From Gremmenia infestans (Eukaryota; Ascomycota; Leotiomycetes; Helotiales; Hamatocanthoscyphaceae), in assembly GCA_032629725.1 (NCBI GenBank), contig JAFEVB010000007.1:1302001-1366000 (forward strand): 64,000 nucleotides of DNA, written 5' to 3'. Positions 33,212-45,990 of the stretch are shown here, one piece after another. Positions within the stretch are counted from its first letter, which is position 1. Each line of letters begins with the position of its first letter. A program made the translations under genes and the position numbers. The notes under the pieces were generated by a model that ran no database searches, was not told the origin of the DNA, and worked only from the letters and a program-made list of their open reading frames with translations.

Positions 33212-33700
33212 ATGCCTCAAGCTCAGCCAGAGCTAAAGAAGGTACGTAAAGCTCCCTTCCACCCCTACAACCGCCGCCAAAATCGCGGGAATGGAAGCAT
33301 GCGACAGCAACCCAGCCTCGAAGACCGCGACGGTAAGTCCAAACAGAAAGATAAATGGACTGACCCACGCCTGCAGTACCTCGACAAAAGGTTGTTTGTG
33401 CAGTTGAATGGAAGCCGGAAGGTTATTGGGGTTTTGAGAGGATACGATGTTTGTTTCCTGCCCCGAGGGCTTGGAGGAGTGCTAATTAGGAGTAGGTTTT
33501 CTTGAATATTGTGCTGGATGATGCGGTTGAGGAGAAGGATGGTGGAGAGAAGGTCAGATTGGGCATGGTGGTTAGTTGTCTTCGACTTTGGGGTTATTGG
33601 AATCCATAAGCTAATACTGCAATAGGTCATTCGAGGAAACTCAGTCGTTATGCTCGAGGCATTAGAGAGAATAGGCGGTGGCAGAGAAGACAGAGGATGA
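33212..33700 (+). CDS. SMX2: Small nuclear ribonucleoprotein SmG
   Basis: Four exons, 83 residues: 33212-33241, 33377-33448, 33496-33570, 33626-33700, all phase 0. The product is the G subunit of the heptameric Sm ring that binds U1, U2, U4 and U5 snRNA. The Sm1 motif is LFVQLNGSRKVIGVLRGYD joined to VFLNIVLDDA, and the Sm2 motif is LGMVVIRGNSVVMLEAL. Length is typical. The first exon codes ten residues, and three introns in so short a gene are notable but common in filamentous fungi. Confidence 0.95.
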
Positions 33701-33862
33701 ACTCGGTACACACATAAGGCGCAAATGATCACTGAGAGATGGGAGGCAAGGGCCCAAAAGTTGCTTCTGGATGTTTGTGGAAATCAAGGCGTTTCTAGGC
33801 AGCAAATACCATCTCGCATGGAAAAGCAAATGGGAAATTAATATCCGTCTCCATCACAACCG

Positions 33863-34439
33863 CTACTTGAACTGCTCCCAATATTTTTCTTCATATCCTT
33901 CCATCATTGAGCCCTCGAAGTCTTTAACCCAACCTTTAATTCCACCCTTCAGGACCAAAACTTTGAGAGGTGTCTTGCGACCGAATTTGGAGATGTCGTC
34001 GATGTAGTCTTGCATCCAATTTGCACAACGAGGACCTCGTCCATTTGAAGAGCCTGACCATGATGAGATGCTATTTTTAGGTTTGGAAAAGTTACTTACC
34101 ACAGTAGAAGATCAACTGCTTGATCCCCGCCCTATCACAAAGATCCAGCAATGTCTTGCGAGTCTGGTAGAAACTCTGGGCTGGGAGATTAAGAGAAGTC
34201 TTGATGGTTCCACCCTTGATAACCAATTAGCGAAATGTACTTTGACATGTATGTAGGGTTGGAGATTGTACCTCCCAATCAGTCCTTCTCACATCTACAA
34301 GTAAAAACTCTGTAGGTTCTGGTTTGATATCCATATCATCAAACATCTTCATAACCTCATCTGCACCGACTTCCGCGCATTTCGCTCGAGGTGCAGGGAA
34401 TGCTGCCCACCATTGATCTGTTGTTTGTGCCTCTGTCAT
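33863..34439 (-). CDS. Rhodanese-like (Cdc25/Acr2-type) phosphatase or reductase
   Basis: Three exons, 157 residues: 34439-34272, 34214-34100, 34053-33863. A single rhodanese domain: the front half FLLVDVRRTDWEGGT is the strand and loop before the active site. The active-site loop is YCGSSNGRG, a C-x5-R signature formed by joining exons 2 and 3, and WVKDFEG lies near the end. That loop length is typical of Cdc25 phosphatases, yeast Ych1 and Acr2-type arsenate reductases rather than sulfurtransferases, whose loop has six residues only. The substrate cannot be told from sequence. No arsenic-resistance genes are nearby. Confidence 0.85.
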
Positions 34440-34809
34440 GATAGTTGTATATCTCCGAAGAATATACTTGGAATTGGGAACTCAGCTGCTAAAATAGCTA
34501 TCAGAATTTTCGTCTTGTAGGCAAAGGTGTGAGCGCCTGAAAGTTGAAGTATATGACTCTGATCAAAACACCATTTGTGGATTACAGTATTGCTGAATGG
34601 AGTTTTGAGTCATTCCATGAGTCTTCTCAAGCCACTCGAGCTGGATACAGTCTTGCGACATACTAGCATGTCATGCAAGCCTTTTGATTGGCTCTTTAAG
34701 GTCAAAAGGTTGAGTATATACAACTTACAAAATTGACTCACACAGCAGTAATAATTAAATTTGGTGAAGTTTCATGCATTTTAAGACCCCGACATTGATA
34801 TTGTTTACC
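34440..34809. other. Short intergenic region
   Basis: Promoter of the rhodanese gene and 3' region of the NAT10-type gene. Nothing else seen. Confidence 0.5.
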
Positions 34810-37800
34810 CTATGAACGCCCCTTTTTAGATTTCTTCGCCTTTTTACTCGACTTTTCTCCCATCTCCTTTGCATAAATCTCCGCCGCCGTCTCATCCGCC
34901 TTTCTCTTTGACTTACTACTCTTTACACTAACTACCGGGTTCTTTTGCCCCGCCTTGGTAGCTGTAAGAACTTGCTTCTCTGCAGATGCCCAGCCTGGCG
35001 CCCCTTCCTCGATTTCATACTGGTTCAAAGGCAGAGAATCAATCAGCTCTCTTTGCTTCTCTCTCAATCCTTTCAATGCCTCATCACCACCCTCCTCAAG
35101 CTCGTCTTCCAAGTCTCTTTCTAGAGGCATGAATTGGGTATCGACCAATTCGTCATCGTGAGCACCGCTTGCGTCTTCCCTGCTGACACCGATGTCTCGT
35201 CGTGGCATCTCTGCTTCAATCGCACCAGATACGAGAGCGGCAAAGTACGAGCTCATCTTGCGCATGATCTTGATGAACATAGCAAGTAATTGTGGATTTT
35301 CAAGCGAAACTTCCTCAACCTCAACTGAAGATAGATCTGTGCACTGCAACCCAACGGCCAGGAGAATGGACTGCTGGATCGGAGTGATTTTGAAGGCTGG
35401 TTGAAGTCGCCCAGTGAAGTAAAGATTGGCTAGTTTTGGGACAAGATCTAGCACAACGTGGTAGTCAAGCATGTTATTTGCATATGACTCTAGTCGTTTG
35501 AGGTCAAAGGGAGAGAGTAAAGCGTCAAGCTCGACCTTAGTGAGTGGCTGCGGTTGATGTTCTGTGTCAAGTATTGCTCCTATGTTCGCAGACTCATTGA
35601 TACTGAGGGCAAGACCGGGTGAAAATTCGCGGAACTGGTACGAGAGTAGAGACAAGAATCGGCGATGGAAATCTCGAGAGAAAGCCCCAAGCCATGACTT
35701 GTCATTGCTATTATCAAGTGGACGGATCATTACGCAGGTGTGTTCACCAGTCAGCTCATTCGGAGTTTGTCTGAGGTACACTGGAGAGAAGGAGGCTCGT
35801 TTCCAAAATTTGTGTAGTGGCTGCGTGAGACCATAACTGACACCAACGTAATCTAGATGTTCTGGGCGACGTTCTGAAAGCTTTGAAAACAGAGGTGGCA
35901 TCTTTCGAATATCTCTAACCTTGATATCATCGTCAAGAAGAGAGGCGTTCGCAAGTTCAGCATCTGTGACCCGAGTAATCGTTTCTTGACCAGAGCCATT
36001 GGAATCTTCTGAAAGGTCGGCGAATTTGCCCTCGTAGAAATCGTTCAGTAGCTCGAGAGCCTTGCTTCCGTATCCCATTGAGATGTAATCTGGGTTTGTT
36101 GCTATGCGCACAACACGAGCACCAGAGAGCCCAGCAAAATCTTCATCCTGGAACTGCTGACTGACAATCCAAGGAATAAGATCACCAGCCGCCCTCTTTC
36201 CTCTGCTCAAACTGTTCAGTACGCTCGCTTTGCTGATTCTACCTTCAAGCGCAACTTGAATCACACATAACGGTTCGGGTAAGTGCTTGCTGTCTTCAGG
36301 AATTGGTGGTACGAGCACAAAAAGCTGATGCGCAGGAGCATCACTCATCAATTGTAGATCATCGGGGGTGTTCTTGTAATGACTTGCTACATAAAGTGCA
36401 ATCATTTGCTGGAGGAATTTTTCCGATACTTCATGAAATGAGAAGAGAGTGTCGCGGTTAACGTTAAGTAGCTGACATTGGGATGGATCGGGGCAGCCTT
36501 GAAGAGTATTAAGTCTTGACCGCGGGAGAGTGGCATCTAGACAGAGTACTGTGTTCAGCCATTTCTCTACACCATCACCCTTCGCATATCGAATCGGTTC
36601 TGAGAGTGTAATTTCCCGCAGAGAACGACCTCCTGAAAAGCTGTCGTCGGTTTTGGAGGCTTTCCCAGTGGCTCGATCAACGCTGGCATCGCCAGCCCCG
36701 TTGGGTTTGGAGGTTCCTCTAGATTGCTCCCGCAGTTGTTTGATCAACTTGAGGGATAGTGATCTTCCTGTTCCTTCGTATCCATTGATTGTGGAAGCCA
36801 TAAACACCAGATAAGGGCCCATCAGCTTTCTTACAAGAGGTAAAGGGATTGCGGCCGCCTCATCTATAACCAGAAGCTCGGCCTGTCCTAAGACATGTGC
36901 ATCTTGGGGTCTAATATACTGAATGGTCTGCCTATGTTGGCGATGGATATTTACCCGCACGATTGCCTTGTTGAAATCAGGATTAGTAGACTGAATGATA
37001 GAATAATCAACGTGGTCCATATAATTCAGAGCATCAAAACCCTTGAAGATAAATTCAAACAGGGTCTTCAGATTCTCTGGACTTGGCGATGTGATGAAGA
37101 TATTGCTGTACCCGTGAGCTACTGCTGCAGCTACAGCCACACCCAAAGCAGCAGATTTTCCTCGACCACGAGCTGCTGTCAGTGTGACCGTACTCCTTAA
37201 AGTCTTCTCGGCAATAGCATCCACAAAAGTGAGTAAAGCTTTTGCTTGATCGACAGTCTTCGCTAAAGTGACTAATGATCCAACTGGTTGTGTGTCCTCT
37301 AGTGCTTCCTTCATATTGTCTAGTTCTTTCTGTGCCTCAGACTTCGGTTCATCGCGATCTGGAGGAGGAAGTGCGGTGACATTCTTTCCTCCAGAAATTG
37401 GCAATACATTCATCTCATCGTCTATGACCAGACATGATTCGCACTTGCCAAGGGATAGAATAAAGCGCTCGTTAAATCTTGCAGTGACATCGTCGTGAGC
37501 TTCTGTTCGGTATCTCGAGTGGACGTCCATAGACAAAGTGTATAACTGCTTCAAGCTGTTCATGCCTTTCAAGAGCAACACAACAAGACCACCTCCTTCG
37601 ACCGTTTCAATTGTTCTGGCGAGTAGGTTGGGAGTAATGGCTTCGAAGTCCTGTAATATGCACATTCCGTATGTGTTGCCCAGAATCTTTTCCGTCTCCT
37701 TGTAGTATACATATCGAATGTCGTGCAGAGAAACGAAGAGCTCGAAAGGATCCTCGGTATTTGCTTCTCGTATGCCACGTTTTATATCCTTCTTGATCTT

Positions 37801-38128
37801 GTTCTCGCGCTTCTTTCGGTGACTTTGTAGCACAAATTAGCTTTAGCATATATATCTGCCATGGTTTCCTACCTCGTAAATCCAAGCAGCTTATTCTTGT
37901 AGGCCCATAGAACCGATTTATTCTGCTTCATGTCCTTTGTTGACTTGATGTGATGAAGATACACAATAGCATCCTTCGCCCGGTCCCCCACCACTATGAT
38001 AAAGCTTCTCTTCTTCTCTTGAATGCCATTGTGAATCAGCGCTGCGATGCGCGAATCCCTAAACTAGATTAATATTTTGAATGGTTCTTATGGGAGCTGC
38101 TGGGGATTTACAATGCTTTTTGGACCAT
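34810..38128 (-). CDS. KRE33: RNA cytidine acetyltransferase (NAT10/Kre33)
   Basis: Three exons, 1071 residues: 38128-38112, 38058-37873, 37822-34810. Kre33/NAT10 makes N4-acetylcytidine in 18S rRNA and, with Tan1, in tRNA-Ser/Leu; it is a nucleolar ATP-dependent enzyme essential for 40S maturation. Order seen: start MVQKALDSRIAALI, an N-terminal domain with FIIVVGDRAKDAI, a Walker A TAARGRGKSAALG near residue 285, Walker B LLVIDEAAAIPL, an acetyltransferase region with RVVRIATNPDYISMGYGSKAL (the acetyl-CoA loop), a tRNA-binding domain, and a Lys-rich tail ending KKSKKGRS. Length fits (yeast 1056). The first exon codes five residues plus two bases. Confidence 0.96.
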
Positions 38129-38257
38129 CTTTACTTTCGTCAGACAGTTTAAAATCCTCTCGAGGGCGACATTAACATAATGTATACACAAGGCAAGTCG
38201 GTTGAAGAGCGGTGCTGCCGTCTTGACTTTTTTTTTGTTCTCCCGCGATTTGATAGC

Positions 38258-38606
38258 TAATCGTCTGGTGGGAACTAATTGGGCTTAGCACGCCCCACCA
38301 GACCCTTCGTTACCACTCAGGTTTGGTGCCCATATAATCCAGTTTATTTTATATAACACTATATAAAAATCTAAAAAATATGTCCTTTTACTATATAAAT
38401 GATTCCTATATCATAATTTATTCAGATTAGACGGATTCCAATTTAAATGTGAAGCTGGGGACGTATAATGCAGACCCGCTTTTAATTACTATGCAAAAAA
38501 AAGCTAAATTATCGATGCAAAACTGGATTATCGGTGCACCAGACCTGAGTGTAGATACGAAGGGCTAGTAGGGCGTGCTAGCCCATTTAGTCCAACCAGA
38601 CGATTA
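38258..38606. mobile_element. TA-flanked MITE with about 85-bp inverted repeats
   Basis: The arms 38260-38345 and 38520-38604 are inverted repeats of each other over some 85 bases, around 80 percent alike by eye with a few single-base gaps; both outer ends read ATCGTCTGG. Each side is flanked by TA (38258-38259 and 38605-38606), the target duplication of Tc1/mariner-type elements. The left arm has a nested TCTGGTGGG/CCCACCAGA hairpin. The 174-bp AT-rich centre has no coding frame. It lies between KRE33 and ERG10 outside any exon. Confidence 0.85.
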
Positions 38607-38937
38607 AATTTCACAAGCATCCGATAAGGCGAGGCTGATCGCAAATACAAGGCTGATGGTCCGGGAATTTCCCTTTTGGTAATTATTTACTTCATGGCGC
38701 ATGTATTCAAATTAAGACCAAGGAGGCTTTTCAATTGATGATTCCAAGAGGACCGGAATTAAGAGGATCTGGCACAAGAAACCTATCATATCGAATCTAC
38801 CATTATCGACCTGATGCAGTTTCCAAGTTACTCTATTTTTTTCACATTGCGAGAAGCCGAGTCCCCAATGGTATCCATAGCTGCTTCATATTTTTACGGA
38901 ATTCTTCTAAAAGCCAAAAGGTGCTGAGGCCGATGAT
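38607..38937. other. Short intergenic region after MITE
   Basis: 3' flank of ERG10; no gene seen. Confidence 0.45.
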
Positions 38938-40287
38938 CTACTGCAAAGATTCAATTACCAAAGCAGAGGCTCCACCACCACCATTGCAGATTCCAGCAAC
39001 ACCAATCTTGCCGTTCTTCTCGCGTAGAACATTGATCAAAGTAGTGACAATTCGTGCTCCTGAGCAGCCAAGAGGGTGTCCAATAGCAACAGATCCTCCA
39101 TGAACATTGACCTTTGCTTCATCTAAACCAAGGAGCTTCATATTCGCAAGTGCAACGACAGAGAAAGCCTCATTGATCTCATAGTAATCAACGCTTGATG
39201 CGTCGATCTTCGCGTGCTTAATAGCTTTAGGGATGGCTAATGCTGGAGCAGTGGTAAACTTGCTGGGCTTTTGTGCAGCATCTCCCCATCCGAGGATCTT
39301 GGCCAAGGGCTTAAGACCAAGTTCCTTCAACTTGGCCTCTGAAACAAGAACTAATGCAGAGGCACCATCGTTGATAGGAGCAGCATTTGGTGCAGTGACG
39401 GTACCGCCGTTAGGCTGGAAAGCTGGTCGCATAGCCTTGAGCTTGTCTATGTTCAAGTTCTTTACTTCATCATCTTTCTCAACCTTGACGTTTGGCTTGC
39501 CTCGGCCTCCGCTGACTTCAACTGGAACGATCTCGGTCTTGAATAAACCGGCCTCGGTAGCTGCTTGAGCTTTCTGGTATGATTTGATTGCGTAATCGTC
39601 TTGTTGTTCCCTCGTTATGCTGTGTTCTTGAGCACATTCTTCTCCTGCCAGACCCATATGCTCCTTCTTGCCATAAGAATCAGTCAAGCCATCCTTCAAA
39701 ACTCCATCGACTAATGCTTGATCGCCGTATTTCGCTCCAGTTCGAAGGGTGGGAAGGTAATGAGGAACGTTGGACATTGATTCTGCACCTCCGGCAACGA
39801 CAATCTCGGCATTACCAGTCATGATAGTCTGGGCTCCGAGGATGATTGCTTTGAGTCCCGAGGCGCATACTTTGTTGACTGTGGTAGCAACAGTGGCTTC
39901 TGGTAGACCTCCAGCAAGTGCGGCCTGACGGGCGGGATTTTGTCCCAGGCTATTCTAGTCAGCATGAGCTTATACGGAGAAGTAATAGATCTTACTTTGC
40001 AGACAAGACATTGCCAAAGAAGACCTCATCAACCTGCTCGGGCTTGATTTCAGGGACTCGTTCCACAGCAGCTACGAGTTTCGTCAGTCAGTCAGATTGA
40101 TTAGGAGCATGTGGCAACATACCCTTGATAGCAAGACCACCCAATTGAGTTGCGCTCAAACTTGAGAGGGAACTGTTGTTGTTAATATTTCCCCTCCATT
40201 AGCTTGGCAGAAAATAACTCACCCCAGGAAGGATCCGACCGGCGTTCGCACGGCAGAGACAATGTAGACTGGGGGGGCGGATGCCAT
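38938..40287 (-). CDS. ERG10: Acetyl-CoA acetyltransferase (cytosolic thiolase)
   Basis: Four exons, 400 residues: 40287-40223, 40172-40123, 40071-39996, 39949-38938. It condenses two acetyl-CoA to acetoacetyl-CoA, the first step of the mevalonate and ergosterol route. The reactive Cys92 lies in NKVCASGLKA (position 91 in yeast). The His of HPLGCSGAR and the second Cys in GICNGGGGAS complete the thiolase site. VYIVSAVRTPVGSF at the start shows no mitochondrial extension, and the end lacks a peroxisomal signal, so it is the cytosolic type. Divergent from SNU114. Confidence 0.95.
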
Positions 40288-40778
40288 AGTGAATGTAGAG
40301 GGGTAAGATTATGATTTCTTGAACTTTTATATTCTCAGAATGGAAAGAAGGAGGCTGAGAGTCAAAATCGGGGAGTTTAGTAATCTACCAGATCCTTTGA
40401 TTGAAGCTCAACGTTTTGCTCCGTACACCGCCCCTCCTTTTTAGTTCAGGAACAACAAAAGACCCTCGTTCGGCGTTTCCTATTTGAGAACCGACCGGAA
40501 ACCGATATCAGATTTGGCAATTTCCAGGTTCAACATAAACCATGTAATCCATTCAACTAATTACGCAGGTTTTGCTATAGAAGCTCAAATAAAGAGCGTT
40601 AGATACCTAGGTACATAGCGAGGCTGTGGGTGCGGGGCTGAAACGGTGTAACACGTGACTACCAGCCTAGAGCTTCGCGAACTTTTTTGAAGCTTTCCGT
40701 CGCGATAGTTGATAATCGTGAGCAGAGTCGCATTTTCCACCATACCCTTTAAAGACTCTCTCAAACTATTTGCCCACC
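40288..40778. promoter_or_regulatory. Shared upstream region ERG10 / SNU114
   Basis: 491 bases between the start codons of two divergent housekeeping genes; it must hold both promoters. No specific regulatory site (for example a sterol element) is claimed. Confidence 0.5.
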
Positions 40779-43700
40779 ATGGATGATCTTTATGATGAGT
40801 AAAGAACCCCCAAATTGCTTTAATCTAATCCAGTGCTAATCCAGTCTAGATTTGGTAACTTTATCGGTGAAGCTGAAGAATCAGAGGACGACAGCCAACA
40901 TGGTATCGATGCGGGGGCCTATGTCTACGATGAATACCCAGAAGAAGCTCCCGAGACTACTGGTCAGGAGCTTATGGAGATCGATGGTATGTGGATGGAG
41001 CCCCGGCTGGTTTGGCATGACTAACAAGTCGGTTTATAGATGAAGGACCCTCCAACGCTGTAGTCCTTCACGAGGACAAGCAGTACTATCCGACGGCGCA
41101 GCAGGTATATGGAGAAGATGTTGAAACTATGGTACAGGAGGAAGATGCGCAGCCTTTATCACAACCTATCATCGCACCCGTCGAGCAGAAGAAGTTTACG
41201 ATTCAAGAAGCAGACCTCCCACCAGTACATTTCGACCGGAGTTTCATGATGGACCTTATGAATTTCCCCGATCAGATTAGGAATATTGCGTTTGCAGGTC
41301 ATCTTCATCATGGCAAGACAGCATTGATGGATATGTTGGTACTGGAAACTCACGATATTACCAATCGACTTGAGAAGAGGACGGGCAGAAAGAGGGACGA
41401 GCAGTTGCGATATACCGATGTTCACATTCAAGAGCGGGAGCGAGGACTGTCGATAAAATCCGCCCCAATGAGTTTGGTTCTCCAAAGTACACATGGAAAG
41501 TCGCATTTGGTCAATATACTCGACACCCCTGGCCACGTCAATTTTGTTGATGAGGTCGCATCATCACTTCGACTGGTGGACGGTGTTGTGCTCGTTGTTG
41601 ATGTCGTGGAAGGTGTCCAGGTCAATACGGAACAAATCATCAAGCACGCAGTACTGGAAGGTCTACCCCTTACCCTTGTGGTAAACAAAATGGATCGATT
41701 GATTCTGGAACTCAAGCTCCCTCCCTCCGATGCCTACTTCAAGCTCAAGCATGTTGTTGAAGAAGTTAACACAGTGATTGAAAGTGTCCTTCCGGGACAA
41801 GGCGAGAAGAGGCGGCTCAGCCCGGAAAAAGGCAACGTTCTCTTTGCAAGCAGCATTATGGGCTGGTGTTTTACTCTGCAATCGTTTGCCAAGATGTACG
41901 CAGACAGCTATCCTCCAACGAAGAAAGGAACCCCTGGAATCAATGCTCAAGAATTTGCGCGACGTCTGTGGGGTGATGTGTTCTTCAATCCTAGGAAACG
42001 ATCGTTCACGCGGAAAGGCATTGAGGAGCATTCGAAGCGCGCATTTGTACACTTTGTACTAGAGCCGATCTACAAATTGTATTCACATACAATTAGTGAG
42101 AGCCCCGAGGACTTGAAGGAGACTCTTGCAACTCTGGGTATAACTCTCAAGCCATCTCAATTCAAGACAGACGCCAAGGTTCTCTTGAAGCTGGTATGCG
42201 AACAATTTTTCGGGCCTTCTAATGGATTCGTTGACATGGTTGTGGAACACATCCCATCACCTGTTGACTCTGCTAAAGCTAAACTCGAACGTTACTACAC
42301 CGGCCCCCTTGATACGAGCGTGGCCAAGGCAATTGAAAAGTGCGATCAAGACGGACCTCTGATTATCCAGATCTCGAAACTATTTAACACCAGTGATGCC
42401 ACTGGATTCAACTCTTTCGGACGAGTAATGAGCGGTACTGCTCGACCAGGAACTCAGGTGCGAGTTCTCGGCGAAGGCTATTCCATCGATGACGAGGAAG
42501 ATATGAGTCTTGCAACCATCTCTGACGTGTGGATTGCTGAATCCCGTTACAATATCCCTACGGACGGTGTTCCTGCGGGTAATTGGGTTCTTTTGGGGGG
42601 AGTTGACAATTCCATTGTCAAGTCAGCAACATTAGTACCACCTGTCCTGCCTGATGAAGAAGATGCGTACATCTTCAAACCTATTACGCATTTCACCGAG
42701 TCGGTCTTCAAAGTTGCGGTCGAACCAATTAACCCCTCAGAACTTCCAAAGATGTTGGATGGTCTACGCAAAATCAACAAGAGCTACCCCCTGATAACCA
42801 CTAAAGTCGAAGAATCCGGGGAGCACGTCATTCTCGGGACGGGAGAGCTATACATGGATTGCGTTTTGCATGACTTGCGTCGGCTATACGCCGAGATGGA
42901 GATCAAAGTATCGGATGCCGTCACACGGTTCTGCGAAACGGTTGTCGAGACCTCGGCTATAAAATGCTATGCTCAAACGCCGAATAAGAAGAACAAGATT
43001 ACTATGGTTGCGGAGCCTTTGGACCAGGGGATTGCGGAAGACATTGAAAGTGGAAAAATCAGCATTAAAAGCCCGAATCGAGTCATCGGTAAATTTTTCG
43101 AAGAACATTACGGGTGGGATCTATTGGCTTCTAGAAGCATTTGGGCCTTTGGTCCCGACGACTTGGGACCGAATATTCTACAAAACGATACTCTGCCATC
43201 TGAGGTGAGCTTTGCCCATGCTGCATTACGTACAATCGGTCCTTTTATGCTGACACCCCACAGGTAGATAGACATCTCCTAATGAGTGTCAGAGACACAA
43301 TTCGTCAAGGTTTTAGTTGGGCGACCAGAGAAGGCCCCTTGTGTGAAGAACGTAAGTTACCAGATACCCCACTCTCTCACATCGTCGATGTCGAACATGA
43401 CACGAGAACAAAAGCGTAGTTCCTTCCCCTCCCGCTTTCGTCTCATTGGTTGATACCGGTCCGAATGCTGACCATCCTTGTAGCTATCCGCAACAGCAAG
43501 TTCAAAATTATGGACGTTACATTGGCTCCTGAAGCGATTTTCCGGGGCGGCGGCCAGATCATCCCCACATCCCGACGCGCTTGTTATTCATCGTTCCTTA
43601 TGGCGTCCCCACGTTTGATGGAACCTGTTTACTCCTGCTCCATGACGGGACCTGCCGACTCGGTCACAACACTATATACTGTCTTGGCCAAGCGAAGAGG

Positions 43701-44046
43701 TCACGTCTTATCTGACGGTCCAATTGCCGGCACACCATTGTACCGTGTCAGTGGGCTTATACCGGTTATTGACTCTTTTGGATTCGAAACCGACTTGCGA
43801 ATTCATACCCAGGGTCAGGCAACCCTCAGCCTAGTGTTCGATCGTTGGAGCATTGTACCTGGAGATCCCCTCGATAAAGATGTTATACTGCGGCCACTAG
43901 AACCGGCCAGTGCCCAGGCTACGGCAAGGGACTTTGTTTTGAAGACTAGGAGGAGAAAGGGCTTGAGCGAGGATGTCAGCGTTGCGAAATTCCTCGAGCC
44001 AGAATTGTTCGCCAGTTTGAAGGAAAGTGGTTTGTTAGATGGATGA
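40779..44046 (+). CDS. SNU114: U5 snRNP GTPase Snu114/EFTUD2
   Basis: Five exons, 990 residues: 40779-40798, 40850-40986, 41040-43204, 43264-43351, 43484-44046. It is the EF-2-like GTPase of the U5 snRNP that controls Brr2 unwinding of U4/U6 during spliceosome activation and disassembly. An acidic N-terminal tail (residues 1 to about 60) precedes the GTPase: G1 GHLHHGKTALMD near residue 139, ILDTPGHVNF (G3) and VVNKMDR (G4). Domain II, an EF-2 domain III/V region with LGTGELYMDCVLHDLR, and RRGHVLSDGPIAGTPLY follow. The first exon codes only MDDLYD and two bases. Confidence 0.96.
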
Positions 44047-45990
44047 ACAAAAGCATATGATTAGAGCAACCCATTTATTTGGAGGAGTTACCGGCATGAT
44101 CTCAATTCCAGGAGATCTCCAAAAGGCGTTTTGAGTACGAGATCTGTAGTATAGCGAAACAATGAGAATAGGATGCTGTATTGTAGGCCTTAGAGGCTTA
44201 GACCCTTTCCAAAAACCAAAAAAGGAGAAAGGTTAATCCGAGCATTATTTGCAAGCATTCCTTCATGGTCAAGATTATTACGCAATGAAGACAAGGCTTA
44301 TAGGAGTAACGAGGCTTTTGAAATTTGAACAATTTGTAATCGACCCGCCGCATGATTGCATTATTCGGGTATCCCGTACCAGTACACTAAGCTACAAGCA
44401 AGCAAGCACAGCACAGCACAGTCCAACGAAGCCACCCATCACGCGTTTCCGTCTCCAGGATTTCCCAATTCCCAGCAATCTGGGCTGGCAGGGCACCGCG
44501 CTCGTGCCTCCCGCCATTAACACTTCTTCGCCGCAATTATGATTTGTACTCCGCGTGCCGTGTGTGCGTGCATGTGCACAAAGCTGACTCAATCTGAATA
44601 ATGAAGTTTTTTCTTTATGCTATACGGATACGTCCCGGTGTATAATGTACGGACCGTAATGCGAATTACCGTTAATTATGTGACTTACGTCTACCTATAG
44701 CTCCGGCAATTATATATTCCACATTTTTTCCACGTATCACATGCTTGTAACGTTTTTATCTTATTCTTTCTTTAATTCCCTAACCGACGCTGGTCTGCTT
44801 CTGGCTGATGGCTGGTGTTTTTACACGTGGGGTGGATGGGACTTCAACTGTCGAGCTGCTGGTTTTGCTGTGGTTAATTCGAACTTGACGTGTTGTGTTT
44901 TATGCTTATCTTGTGAAGCAGGTAGTATTCTACCGGTAGATACTCTAATACTATATATCTTGTCCTGGTAGAGTAACTTGGACCTTGCAGTTGTAACGGT
45001 GTGTCTATCTTTTGGCGGTCGATGATTCGCTGGAATCCGAATGCGCTGGAGAAATGCCTTATTGGATGCAGTATAGACGGGGGGGGTGTCTGGCTCTTTT
45101 ATCATTCTAGAAGTTGGGGAGAGGGGGCCGCGTCATACTTGTACTCCGTAAGAGTTGAAGCAAGAAAGAGGTGGAATTTCAATCACCGAGGGGTCCCTAA
45201 AGATGGTGCGGTGACTGTTTTGGGAAGAGATGTGGAAAATAGATGAATCGAAAGATCAGACCTCCGGGCGTGGGAGGGTGGCACTGGCATAAGAGAGTGG
45301 CATGGGCCGTCTGCCGGTACCGTGCGCAAGCCTCAATGCTTTCTCAAGGGGTTTGGGATCTGGTGTGGACGGTACAGTAAGGTCACTGGGTACTGTACTG
45401 TATCTAGCCTTTAGTGGCTCTGTCGTGTATCATTGCTTGTTTAGAGATAAAAGCCTCAGGGGTACAGTAGCCATCTACTCCGTAGGACGGCGAGGATGGC
45501 GAGGATACTCCGTACTGTACTTCGAGAAGCGAGGACGGCGAGGTAGATACTCGAGTAGGTAAGTTACGGAGGTACAGTACGATGCCAAGAATTGTGACTT
45601 TACTTGCATGCTGCTTGAGACCGTTCGAAGACTCGAAGACTCAAAGAGCCGGGGGGGAGGGTCCGCATGGGCGCATGGAGGCGCATGGCTTGATGGCTGG
45701 GACGGAACGCCTGCAATGTCACTCAAGGATCTGGGGTTTGACAAGCTCTGTAAGGTAAGAGCCAGGATGTTGAATAATGCCACAAATACTAAGCACGTGA
45801 TCTGTAGTACTATACGAGCAATATGATATGGTACATTGTGTGGGGTTTTATACGCGCGCTTACTATACAAACTCGGAACTCCATGCTGCCAGAAGCATGG
45901 TAATTTAAATTACTTTGTGAATCACGGCAAGCTATGTACAGCAAAGGGAACGTGCGTACATGACAGGCTCAGGGTATGCATATAATCGTT
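44047..45990. other. 1.9-kb gene-free stretch
   Basis: No credible coding frame. From about 45360 on, TACAGTA/TACTGTA words recur (for example 45370-45410, 45465-45515), along with repeated CGAGGACGGCGAGG-like units. Confidence 0.45.
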
